From: an archaeon
GTDB lineage: Archaea > Thermoplasmatota > Thermoplasmata > Methanomassiliicoccales > Methanomethylophilaceae
DNA length: 15,818 bases
NCBI GenBank assembly: GCA_024399225.1
Contig: JAKSHV010000007.1
Coordinates: 1-15,818 of the forward strand
Direction of reading: 5' to 3'
Positions 1-7,206 of this stretch are shown here, one piece after another. The translations under genes were made by a program, and so were the position numbers. How positions within the stretch are numbered: the first letter of the stretch is position 1; each line of letters starts with the position of its first letter. Below the pieces are notes generated by a model. The model was not told the origin of the DNA and searched no databases. It saw only the letters and a program-made list of their open reading frames with translations.

Positions 1-3000
1 CGTGCACTCGGACACGACACCACCCTCGAGACCATCTTCGTCATGGGTGAGAGGGCAGGTTCCGTCGAGGTCGGAAAGTACCAGATCTTCAACATGTACG
101 GTTCCTCCGAGGCAATCATCTCCATGCTCCCCCTCGCATCCGTCGAGGATGCACCCATCGGAGAGGCATTCGCGGGTCAGCTCGACATCATCGACAACGA
201 GGGCAACCTCTCCGACGAGGGAGAGCTCGTCTACCGCGGACGCGGTATCATGCTCGGTTACCTCCACCAGGTGGCAGGAAACGTCCCCTCCGAGCCCCTC
301 AAGGAGTACTACACCGGAGACCTTGCACGCAGGGACGAGACCGGACTCCACATCATCGGCCGTAAGGGAGACATGATCAAGATTAACGGACAGCGTGTCG
401 AGCCTGCAGAGGTCGAGTACGCCATCGCACAGATACCCGGCATCGACGCATCCATCGTCAAGGCGTTCTTCGACAACGGAACCTACATGTGCGCCTACTA
501 CACCTCCGCAGCAGGTGTGGACGAGGAGACCGTCCGCCAGGAGCTCGTGAAGAAGGTCAACCCCTACATGGTCCCCTCCTTCATCAAGCGCCTCGACGCA
601 TTCCCCCTCAACCCCAACGGAAAGGCAGACCGTGCAAAGCTCGAGACCCTCCGCCCCAAGCCCGGAAAGGGAGAGGCACCCACCAACGAGGTCGAGTACA
701 TTATCTGTTCCGTCTTCGCCAAGGTCCTCAACGAGGAGGCGGTCACCCTCGACGACGTGTTCATGAAGGTCGGAGGAGACTCCATCAAGGCCATCAGGGC
801 ACAGTCCGAGCTCGCCGACATGGGAGTCGTCGTCACCATCGACGACATCCTTGACAACGGAACCCCCAGGATCATCGCCGAGAAGGTCATGGCCAACTCC
901 GACGACCACAAGATCGAGGGAACCCCCGTCACCCCCATGCAGGCACTCATGACCTCCGGAATGTCCAGGCACGGAGATTCCGTCAAGATAATCCTGAAGG
1001 CAGTCGCACCCGTCAACCCCCAGATCCTTCAGAAAGCGATCAACATCATCACCGACCGCCACACCGCACTCAGGTCCTCCTTCGCAATGAAGGACGGAAA
1101 GATGGTCAGGACCGTCCGCGAGAAGGGAACCCCCGTCTGCACCCTCGGTGCATCCAACAAGGCCACCATCGAGAACCCCCTCGCCATCTACCCCACCGAT
1201 GCCGAGCACCTCGTCATCGAGTTCCACAGGGCCATCATCGACGTCCGCTCCATCAAACTCATCATGGAGGAGGTCGCCAAGGTCTACATGGCAGAGAAGC
1301 TCGAGAAGCCCCTGCCCGTGAGCTTCGGTTCCGACTTCGACTACTGGTGGGCAAAGGCCGTCAACTACAAGTCCTACGCACAGGACGGAGAGGCCGAGCA
1401 CTGGAAGAACGTTGTCTCCAAGATGGAGCCCTGCAGAGCATTCGGAAAGCTCCACAGGTTCGAGTACGGATTCATGCAGCCCAAGATCGGAAGCAACGTC
1501 TTCGCGGCAGGATCCGAGGAGATCACCCTCGCAGCCATCCTCCGTGCCTACAGCAAGGTCTACGGAAGGAACCACATCAGCACCGACATCACCGCAACCG
1601 CAAGGAATCTCGCCATCGGAAGGTCCAACGACATCATCGGAAACCTCGATGCATGCTACCCCGCAGTCTTCGATGTCGCCGCCGACGGATCCGTCGAGGC
1701 AGACATGTACAGCGTCATGAAGGCACTCCGCCAGGTCCCCAGGGCCGGTCTCGGATTCGGCATCAACGCAGCCGGTGCCCCCATGGCATTCCCCGAGCTC
1801 TCCCTTGAGTTCATCGACATGGCACTTCCCGAGTCCCCCCTCCTCAAGTTCGAGGGGCTCGACGTCACCACATCCTCCGACAAGGCAGTCGGAATCAGCA
1901 TGTCCGTCGCCTTCATGGGCGGAGCGGTACGTGTGCTCGGTGCCTACGCCGACATCCCCGAGATCGCCGGCAAGTTCGAGCAGTTCCTAAACGAGATAAA
2001 GACTCAGATCGCAGAGATCACCGCCCGCGCCGAGGACAACCTCAAGAACGGACGCGTCGAGGTCCCCCTCACCACCCTCCAGCTCCTCAGGAAGGAAGTT
2101 ATCGTCGGAAGCAAGAAGATGCCCATCGACCACACCATCAGCGTGTGCGACCTCGACATCCCCGCAAAGGATGCAGTGGAGGTTATCGAGAAGTACATCA
2201 CCTTCCATCCCTCCTTCAACACCAGGCTCGTACAGCGCGAGTCCGGAGAGTTCTGGCTGGAGTACGCAGGAAAGCCCGAGGTCATCGTCATTCCCGACCA
2301 ACCCCTCAGTGCCAACCTCCTGCAGAACTTCGAGATCTCCAAGGCACTCTGCCGCTTCATTGTCATGGACAAGGGCGACAAGGTGACCGTCCTCGCAGAC
2401 CTGCACCACCAGATCTCCGACATCACCACCCTCGCAGTGGTCGCCGAAGAGCTCAAGGATGCGGCCAAAGGAAAGTTCCCCAAGGCGATCGACCTCGGTA
2501 TCGTCTACGCATACTGGTACCAGGTCCAGCAGCAGCATCTCACCTCCCACGAGGCCATCGCAGACTTCTACGACAAGGACCTCGGCGGACTCGCACCCAT
2601 CTCCCCCCTCACCGATCCCGAGAACTCCGACGGAAAGTCCGGCTACGTCAACGCCAAGCTCACCGTCACCAGGGAGGAGCTCGCAAAGTTCGCTGCAGAG
2701 ACCGGAATCTCCGTCGGAGCCGCACTCACCGCAGCCTTCGGTTACGTCCACGCACTCTTCGTCGACAGGCAGAAGACCTCCTTCTTCTTCCTCGAGCACG
2801 GACGCCACATGCCCGGATCCGAGAGGACCCTGGGTATGTACTTCCGCGTACTGCCCATGGCGGTCGACTGCCAGGACGTTCCCGCAGTCGATTACGTCCG
2901 CGGTTCCATGAAGAACATGCTGAAGGCAATGGCCATCAGGTACTCCTCCCCCGAGGACTACCAGCACTGGATGCAGGGAGACTATGTCCAGTTCAAGTAC

Positions 3001-3249
3001 CAGAGCGACATGAACGAGAGGTCCGGTGTCGACAGGCTCCTCGACTTCATGCCTCCCGCAAGCTACCTGTCCTTCATGGTGGGTGACCTCGGAAAGAACT
3101 TCGAAGTCCAGCTGAAATATCCCCCGACCGCATCCCACGTGCGCGCCGAGAAGCTTGTCAAGGCATACGACATCGCACTCAGCGGTTTCCTCCTGAACCA
3201 CAAGCTCAGCGACATCAGCAGCTTCATCAAGAACGCCGTCAAACTCTGA
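1..3249 (+). CDS. Non-ribosomal peptide synthetase, 3' part (A - PCP - E-like - C), 5' end outside window
   Basis: The frame is open from base 1, so the true start lies upstream; an internal ATG at 43 is not the start. Domains seen in order: the C-terminal part of an adenylation domain (about 1-680) with A5 NMYGSSE (91-111), A6 GELVYRGRG, A7 YYTGDL, A8 GRKGDMIKINGQRVEP and A10 NPNGKADR; a peptidyl carrier domain with GGDSIKA, phosphopantetheine serine at codon 781-783; an epimerization/condensation-superfamily domain (about 925-2030) whose active-site motif is HRAIIDV; and a condensation domain (about 2050-3249) with HHQISDI at 2404-2424. No thioesterase or reductase follows. NRPSs activate amino acids as adenylates, load them on the carrier arm and join them. 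The substrate cannot be read because most of the specificity pocket is upstream. Codon use is extremely biased: all ten Leu codons in the first 300 bases are CTC. Family assignment is secure; the product is unknown. Confidence 0.95.
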   Translation, partial: RALGHDTTLETIFVMGERAGSVEVGKYQIFNMYGSSEAIISMLPLASVEDAPIGEAFAGQLDIIDNEGNLSDEGELVYRGRGIMLGYLHQVAGNVPSEPLKEYYTGDLARRDETGLHIIGRKGDMIKINGQRVEPAEVEYAIAQIPGIDASIVKAFFDNGTYMCAYYTSAAGVDEETVRQELVKKVNPYMVPSFIKRLDAFPLNPNGKADRAKLETLRPKPGKGEAPTNEVEYIICSVFAKVLNEEAVTLDDVFMKVGGDSIKAIRAQSELADMGVVVTIDDILDNGTPRIIAEKVMANSDDHKIEGTPVTPMQALMTSGMSRHGDSVKIILKAVAPVNPQILQKAINIITDRHTALRSSFAMKDGKMVRTVREKGTPVCTLGASNKATIENPLAIYPTDAEHLVIEFHRAIIDVRSIKLIMEEVAKVYMAEKLEKPLPVSFGSDFDYWWAKAVNYKSYAQDGEAEHWKNVVSKMEPCRAFGKLHRFEYGFMQPKIGSNVFAAGSEEITLAAILRAYSKVYGRNHISTDITATARNLAIGRSNDIIGNLDACYPAVFDVAADGSVEADMYSVMKALRQVPRAGLGFGINAAGAPMAFPELSLEFIDMALPESPLLKFEGLDVTTSSDKAVGISMSVAFMGGAVRVLGAYADIPEIAGKFEQFLNEIKTQIAEITARAEDNLKNGRVEVPLTTLQLLRKEVIVGSKKMPIDHTISVCDLDIPAKDAVEVIEKYITFHPSFNTRLVQRESGEFWLEYAGKPEVIVIPDQPLSANLLQNFEISKALCRFIVMDKGDKVTVLADLHHQISDITTLAVVAEELKDAAKGKFPKAIDLGIVYAYWYQVQQQHLTSHEAIADFYDKDLGGLAPISPLTDPENSDGKSGYVNAKLTVTREELAKFAAETGISVGAALTAAFGYVHALFVDRQKTSFFFLEHGRHMPGSERTLGMYFRVLPMAVDCQDVPAVDYVRGSMKNMLKAMAIRYSSPEDYQHWMQGDYVQFKYQSDMNERSGVDRLLDFMPPASYLSFMVGDLGKNFEVQLKYPPTASHVRAEKLVKAYDIALSGFLLNHKLSDISSFIKNAVKL
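670..900 (+). other. Peptidyl carrier (thiolation) domain of the NRPS
   Basis: This segment encodes a carrier domain of usual size with the core GGDSIKAIRA; the serine codon at 781-783 is the expected attachment point for the phosphopantetheine arm. It lies directly after the A10 motif of the adenylation domain and before the epimerization-like domain, the standard order. It is the only carrier domain in the visible part of the protein, so the two downstream C-superfamily domains must both act on this arm, on a carrier in another protein, or on a free acceptor. Confidence 0.9.
925..2030 (+). other. Epimerization-like domain with degenerate active site
   Basis: Motif order resembles NRPS epimerization domains: TPMQALM (E1-like, from 931), FHRAIIDVRS (E2 position, HHxxxDG expected; 1222-1251), an E3-like TLAAILRAYSKVYG, an E5-like GNLDACYP (within 1627-1662), and PRAGLGFGI (E6-like PxxGxGYG; 1738-1764), followed by LSLEFIDM at the E7 position (FNYLGQFD). 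The second histidine of HHxxxDG, the catalytic base, is Arg, and the glycine is Val. The E4 motif EGHGRE is not recognisable. Position between a carrier and a C domain is typical for an E domain. Catalytic activity looks doubtful; a structural, gating or altered role is inferred. An unusual condensation domain is the main alternative. Confidence 0.6.
2050..3249 (+). other. Terminal condensation domain of the NRPS
   Basis: A second C-superfamily domain with the active-site motif LHHQISDI (2401-2424), keeping both histidines and the aspartate but with Ile in place of the usual glycine. It ends the protein; the last residues run to the TGA at 3247-3249 with no carrier, thioesterase or reductase domain after it. 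Such C-terminal C domains in other NRPS systems release the chain by condensation onto a soluble amine or by cyclization, or they work with a carrier in a separate protein. Which applies here cannot be told from the sequence. Confidence 0.8.
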
Positions 3250-3262
3250 CGGTAAAACAAAC

Positions 3263-3901
3263 ATGACAGAGTGTCTCCTGATTGACTGTAGGGGCTGCAC
3301 CCCCGAACAGTATCAGGGGATACTCTCACTTATCCCTCAGGAAAGGAGGGAACTGGCGGAATCCTATCGCCATTTTTCAGACAAGGTCATGAGTGCGGTC
3401 TCCGGACTGTGCCAGGAACTTGTGAAACTGCGTTGCGGCTGCGAGGTCTACATCGACGGGGACCGCAAACCCCAGTGTTCCGACGGAAAACACCACTTCA
3501 ACATCTCCCATTCGGGTCTGTTCGTCGGTGTAGCATTCTCCGACTATCCCGTAGGGTTCGATGTCCAGGAGACCATAACCGAACCCACCGTTTTCCCCGC
3601 CATATGTTCCCCCGAGGAACATCTTCAGTTAGGTTGCGATCCCTCTCCGGAAACCGTGACGATGATCTGGTGCAGGAAGGAATCCTATCTGAAACTGATC
3701 GGCACCGGAATACGTCCCGGCGGCAAGACGCTCAATGCACTCGGCACCGATTTCCTTCCCAAGGATTACGGATTCACAGAGGGTTCCAACGACGTCGTCT
3801 CGTATTGCACATGCAGTTCCGACGGATGCAGATTCCTGAATCTGGGTCTTGAGGAATTATGCGACCTTGTGGATCCGAGGTTCACACCATATAGAAGGTG
3901 A
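3263..3901 (+). CDS. 4'-phosphopantetheinyl transferase, Sfp type
   Basis: This 212-residue protein should transfer the phosphopantetheine arm from CoA to carrier-domain serines, here most likely the NRPS serine at 781-783. Family motifs are clear: FNISHSG with His83, GFDVQ with Asp100 (the GIDIE metal motif of Sfp), and WCRKESYLKLIGTG with Trp136, Lys139 and Glu140. The last residue of GIDIE, a magnesium ligand in Sfp, is Gln102 here; this position also varies in other family members, so activity is still likely. Length fits the family (about 210-240). The gene starts 13 bases after the NRPS stop, with only a weak ribosome site, so it is probably cotranscribed. Its codon use is much more relaxed than that of the NRPS. 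Its last 20 bases overlap the end of the convergent gene. Confidence 0.93.
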   Translation: MTECLLIDCRGCTPEQYQGILSLIPQERRELAESYRHFSDKVMSAVSGLCQELVKLRCGCEVYIDGDRKPQCSDGKHHFNISHSGLFVGVAFSDYPVGFDVQETITEPTVFPAICSPEEHLQLGCDPSPETVTMIWCRKESYLKLIGTGIRPGGKTLNALGTDFLPKDYGFTEGSNDVVSYCTCSSDGCRFLNLGLEELCDLVDPRFTPYRR

Positions 3902-5495
3902 ATTCCTCTCCGAGATAGTCCTTGGAGAAGTGTCCCACAAGTGCTGACGAATAACTGTATTTCACCAGCAGGGTGGAGCTCTTGATATCTGCCTTAGAGG
4001 TCAGATAGGTCTTTGTAACCGTTCCAGTTGCCGGCGTCGCATACTCCACGATGGGTGAGGCGCTGGTGGTCTCGCAGAAGTAGTAGACCTTGTTGTCGTA
4101 GGTGGACTTGAAGAAGTTCGTGTTCAGTCCGTCATAGGCGGTGAACTCATCGAGCTGTACTGCGCAGGTCATATGTCCGGGAAGGGTGACCAGTCCGGTC
4201 TTGTATCCGAAGACATCGAAGATGGAGCACATCAGGATCGAGGTGTCCTCACAGTCTCCTGCGGATGAGAACAGTGTCTCGCTGGAATATGCCCAGTAAT
4301 CGGTTCCCTTGGAATACTTCTCCGCATAGTCATAGTACTGAACGTGGTCGTACTCGTATTCGAAGCAGATCTGCAGGAAGGAGAGAAGATATCCTGCAAA
4401 GCTCTGGTCGTTGGTAGGTTCTTTTCCGTATGCCTTCTTGTAGTCTTTAGAGAGAGCGTCGGCAAGTGCCTCGACGTTCTTTCCGTGCTCCACATACTTG
4501 GGGGCGTTCCTTTCCCTGGACTCGTTGACGATTCCGTTGGAGTACTTCTTCAGATGGGTGCTGTTCTCGAAGTATCCCTTGAAGTATTCCTCGTAGTCGT
4601 AGGTCACGGTGATGGAACGGGTCTCCTTCTGTCCGGAGGCAAGTCCTTCCCTGTCGCAGCGCCACGTATAGGTTCTCTCGAAGGTTCCGGTACAGTCCCT
4701 GTATCCGTTTCCTTCTGTGTACTCGAAGGTTCCCTCGACGATCTTGCTGTTGAACCCGTACTCGAGGGTGAACTTCACATCGTATGTTCCGTAACCTACG
4801 CCTTTGATGGCGATGAGGGAAGTGTATGCCGAGCCGTTGCTGTTGTACTTGCTGTTGTCGGTGGTCTCTTTCCCGTATTCGAAGACGGAGTTCGCCACCA
4901 GTTTGTCTTCCTTGTAGACTTCCATCAGGATCCTATCGAAGTCAACTGCGGCGGCACCGATGAACTTCTTGGTTCCACCGAGGGAGAGCCAATCCTTATC
5001 GTATCCGCTGAGGGAGATGACTATGTTCCCTGCCTTGTTGAATGTGAGTGAGAGCATACCTTTCTCGAATCCTGATCCGGTGAGAACAGCATAGTCATAC
5101 ATGTCGGAGAATGCGTTGTAGGAAACGAGCCTGTCCTCCTTGGTGTCGGATACGACTATCCTGCATTCGTTGGTGAAGGAACCGACGTTTGATTCGACGC
5201 TGGCACTTATGGTGGCCTCTCCTTTAGAAAGGGTAGTCACGAGTCCGTTCACGACCGTGGCAACCGCTGGGTTGGAAGATTCCCATTCGATGTCGGAGTA
5301 TTCCGCATTGCCCGGAAGACAGGCTATGCTGAGCTGATGGTTCTCACCCTCAAGCATCGTTATCTGCGTGGAGGTGAATTCGAACTCGTTGTCGTCGTCG
5401 ATGTTCGAGAGCAGATTGTATGCTCCGACCGCTATTCCCGCGACTCCGACGAGGGCCACCGCGACCAGGATGCAGACGACGGTACTGTCCTTCAT
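3882..5495 (-). CDS. Membrane-anchored BIG2 and transglutaminase-like surface protein
   Basis: I place the start at 5495 (537 residues) because the minus strand has GGAGG six bases before this ATG and the upstream gene stops one base away, which suggests translational coupling; the frame is open further upstream. Residues 5-27 form one hydrophobic N-terminal segment (anchor or uncleaved signal). Residues 41-116 look like a BIG2 Ig-like domain (WESSNPAVATV, KGEATISASV). The C-terminal part is transglutaminase-like: AGDCEDTSIL with Cys415, LPGHMTC with His441, AYDGLN with Asp455, an apparently complete catalytic triad. The protein is probably outside the cell, where the domain could act as a peptidase, peptide crosslinker or binding module; no substrate is indicated. 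It is a paralog of the upstream protein: both have TNDQ before the Cys motif, CETT after the Asp, and end in FTFY plus a few residues. Confidence 0.85.
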   Translation of the reverse strand: MKDSTVVCILVAVALVGVAGIAVGAYNLLSNIDDDNEFEFTSTQITMLEGENHQLSIACLPGNAEYSDIEWESSNPAVATVVNGLVTTLSKGEATISASVESNVGSFTNECRIVVSDTKEDRLVSYNAFSDMYDYAVLTGSGFEKGMLSLTFNKAGNIVISLSGYDKDWLSLGGTKKFIGAAAVDFDRILMEVYKEDKLVANSVFEYGKETTDNSKYNSNGSAYTSLIAIKGVGYGTYDVKFTLEYGFNSKIVEGTFEYTEGNGYRDCTGTFERTYTWRCDREGLASGQKETRSITVTYDYEEYFKGYFENSTHLKKYSNGIVNESRERNAPKYVEHGKNVEALADALSKDYKKAYGKEPTNDQSFAGYLLSFLQICFEYEYDHVQYYDYAEKYSKGTDYWAYSSETLFSSAGDCEDTSILMCSIFDVFGYKTGLVTLPGHMTCAVQLDEFTAYDGLNTNFFKSTYDNKVYYFCETTSASPIVEYATPATGTVTKTYLTSKADIKSSTLLVKYSYSSALVGHFSKDYLGEEFTFYMV

Positions 5496-5496
5496 C

Positions 5497-6807
5497 TCAG
5501 GCCTCCGCAGGGTAGAATGTGAATGAACCGTAACCTGCATAACCCTTGTTCAGGTCGGTGGAATATCTGTGGCCGTTGTCAATAGGAACGATCCCCGATT
5601 CGAGAGGTTTGCCGCAGGTGGTCTCGCAGGCATAGTACATTTTGCCGGCGACCTCCTGACTGATGATCTCGTAACCGCTGTCGATGTGTGTCGGTTTCTT
5701 GAAACCGGGAAGGGAGATTCCTGTCATCGCATGTCCGGGAAGAAGGAGAAGGGCACTGTCATATCCTGCCGATTTGAAGAGTGCGGCACAGAGGATGGAA
5801 GTATCCTCGCAGTCGCCTGCACCGTAGAGCAGTGTTTCGACGGGATACGCGAAGTATTCGCCCTGTTGGTAGAGGAATGAATCGGAAACGTAAAGGAAAG
5901 CGGTCTGCACATAGGCGAGGATGAAATCCGCATAATCCTGATCGTTTGTTACGGGGCCGATGGCCTCTTCGTAGAATGCTCTGAGCTGGTGCTCCACATC
6001 CCGTGTGACCTTGTTGTTCACGATGAACGAAGGGGATTTGGTGTAATCGTTGACATCCCTTGCAAGCTTCTCCTCTGTGGAAGCGGGTACGTAAGGGCTG
6101 AAGTCCGCATCGTCCATCTTGTATTCGAATCCGAAGGTACCTCCGAGGTATTCCCATGCGGATGACACATAGTGGGAAACGTTGTAATCGAACACGTATT
6201 CGGTCGGAGTGTCGCTGGGAAGGTTCCTGCACTGGACGACGACGTGGTAGTTTCCGTAGTTGGAGCCGTACATGGTCATGAAGGGTTCGGTCTTCCAATC
6301 CACGACCGCATCCATGGTTCCGCTGATCACGTATCTGAACTGTGCGAACGAACCACCTATCACATCGGAAAGATACAGTCTGATCCCTGTGGAATAGCCG
6401 TAGGTCTTCTTGTCCTCCTCGCTGAGGGGAACGAATCCGAAATATGCATCGCCGGAAGCGAAACCTCCGACCTCGGTGACGCAACGAAGGGTCTCGGTAT
6501 CAACGCTGACAGTGTCATCGAATTCCTTGACGAAAACCTGTCCGTGGAGCGGACCGTCGCTGCGGGATCCCGTATCGAAATCGGGCATGACGAATATGGC
6601 GAGAACAACGATAGCGACGATGACGACCGCTGCCACCTTCTTGCCGCTTGTCTTTTTGACAACGGGCGGCTGACCGTAGTAAGCAGGTCCGCCGGTGGTG
6701 GTAGTGTAGCTGTTGCTTGTGTACTGCATCGATGTGAGGTCCCTTCCGCATGACGGACAGAAATTGGCTCCGTCAGGTACAACCTTTCCACATTCCGGAC
6801 AGTACAT
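5497..6807 (-). CDS. Zinc-ribbon, membrane-anchored transglutaminase-like protein
   Basis: First gene of a two-gene unit, 436 residues from the chosen start at 6807. That ATG gives the typical opening MYCPECGK and has GGTGAT just upstream, a strong match to the 16S 3' end; an ATG at 6846 would add 13 residues. Domains: zinc ribbon with Cys3, Cys6, Cys17 and Cys20; a Tyr/Thr/Gly/Pro-rich linker; a membrane segment at about 58-74; a beta-rich region; and a transglutaminase-like domain with GAGDCEDTSIL (Cys333), LLPGHAM (His359) and HIDSGYE (Asp376). The likely topology is ribbon inside and enzyme domain outside. The stop is one base from the start of the next, related gene. Exact activity is unknown; peptidase or crosslinking activity is inferred from the triad. 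Confidence 0.88.
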   Translation of the reverse strand: MYCPECGKVVPDGANFCPSCGRDLTSMQYTSNSYTTTTGGPAYYGQPPVVKKTSGKKVAAVVIVAIVVLAIFVMPDFDTGSRSDGPLHGQVFVKEFDDTVSVDTETLRCVTEVGGFASGDAYFGFVPLSEEDKKTYGYSTGIRLYLSDVIGGSFAQFRYVISGTMDAVVDWKTEPFMTMYGSNYGNYHVVVQCRNLPSDTPTEYVFDYNVSHYVSSAWEYLGGTFGFEYKMDDADFSPYVPASTEEKLARDVNDYTKSPSFIVNNKVTRDVEHQLRAFYEEAIGPVTNDQDYADFILAYVQTAFLYVSDSFLYQQGEYFAYPVETLLYGAGDCEDTSILCAALFKSAGYDSALLLLPGHAMTGISLPGFKKPTHIDSGYEIISQEVAGKMYYACETTCGKPLESGIVPIDNGHRYSTDLNKGYAGYGSFTFYPAEA

Positions 6808-6930
6808 CGAATCACCATTGCTGTTCCGATATTTGCCATCTTTCACAGAATCTCACAGATGGTTTGACATATTGTGCATCTGTAAATGCTGGCACATCGG
6901 TTTTTCCTATGCCGGGCGTTCACCGAGATC

Positions 6931-6950
6931 GGTATAAATGTCTGTCGACG
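6931..6950 (-). promoter_or_regulatory. Probable promoter of the transglutaminase pair, with shared 13-base motif
   Basis: On the minus strand a TATA-like ATTTATACC (6931-6939) is joined upstream by CGTCGACAGACAT (6938-6950). It lies about 130 bases before the chosen start, implying a leader of roughly 100 bases. The same 13-mer occurs exactly before the citrate synthase gene. A weaker TATA-like AATATGTC near 6870 would suit a leaderless start at 6846 instead. Confidence 0.45.
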
Positions 6951-7005
6951 ACAACAGGTAGACTCGAAGAAAAAGTCGATGGAGAACCAATCCGAAGTTG
7001 AATGT

Positions 7006-7010
7006 TAAAA
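7006..7010 (-). terminator. Oligo-T terminator of tRNA-Cys
   Basis: On the minus strand the sequence right after the encoded CCA contains TTTT (7007-7010), with a second T run at 6970-6974. Archaeal RNA polymerase stops at such T tracts without needing a hairpin. Confidence 0.4.
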
Positions 7011-7012
7011 GT

Positions 7013-7086
7013 TGGAGTCGGGGGAGGGAATCGAACCCCCATATGAGGATCTGCAGTCCCCCTCATAGCCACTGTGATACCCCGAC
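7013..7086 (-). tRNA. tRNA-Cys (GCA)
   Basis: The minus strand folds as a tRNA: acceptor GTCGGGG (7086-7080) pairs with CCCCGAC, the anticodon arm is GGGGA-CTGCAGA-TCCTC with anticodon GCA, and the T arm is GGGGG-TTCGATT-CCCTC. The D stem is short (about three pairs). The base before CCA is T, matching the U73 identity element of cysteine tRNAs. CCA is encoded (7015-7013). No intron. A TATA box lies about 32 bases upstream. It is a single tRNA gene, not part of a cluster. Confidence 0.95.
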
Positions 7087-7114
7087 AGTTGCGAATCTAG
7101 GTTATCGGTATACC

Positions 7115-7122
7115 ATATAAAA
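7115..7122 (-). promoter_or_regulatory. TATA box for tRNA-Cys
   Basis: The minus strand reads TTTTATAT here, centred about 32 bases before the first tRNA base, so transcription should begin a few bases before the mature 5' end. Confidence 0.6.
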
Positions 7123-7177
7123 CTATTTCGTAAGGCCATGCGCCAGAGTGATGCTGGATACACGGATAAAGGACAAT

Positions 7178-7186
7178 GATTAAAGG
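7178..7186 (+). promoter_or_regulatory. Weak TATA-like element for the 7207 gene
   Basis: GATTAAAGG is centred about 25 bases before the ATG at 7207 and no ribosome site is visible between them, so a leaderless transcript is likely. Confidence 0.4.
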
Positions 7187-7206
7187 TCGGACACCCATTA
7201 TCCATT

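Noticed and set aside
2145..3086. Open frame of 313 codons on the plus strand in another frame within the NRPS
   Set aside because: Very rich in Arg, Pro and His with no domain; a frame shadow of the condensation domain.
1987..3300. Long open frame (437 codons) antisense to the NRPS gene
   Set aside because: Its protein is a low-complexity mix of Gly, Val, Asp, Glu and Leu with no motif, as expected when GAG/CTC/GTC-rich codons are read from the other strand. The plus strand encodes clear NRPS domains.
3882..3901. Frameshift or assembly error where the phosphopantetheinyl transferase and surface-protein genes overlap
   Set aside because: Both frames run cleanly to TGA stops and both proteins end sensibly; a 20-base tail-to-tail overlap is normal in compact genomes.
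4344..5051. Plus-strand open frame of 235 codons opposite the BIG2/transglutaminase gene
   Set aside because: Shadow of the minus-strand gene; Val/Gly/Leu-rich with no recognisable domain or start signal.
7013..7086. tRNA-Cys as an integration site for a mobile element
   Set aside because: I saw no second copy of the tRNA 3' end, no integrase and no phage or plasmid gene in the window.
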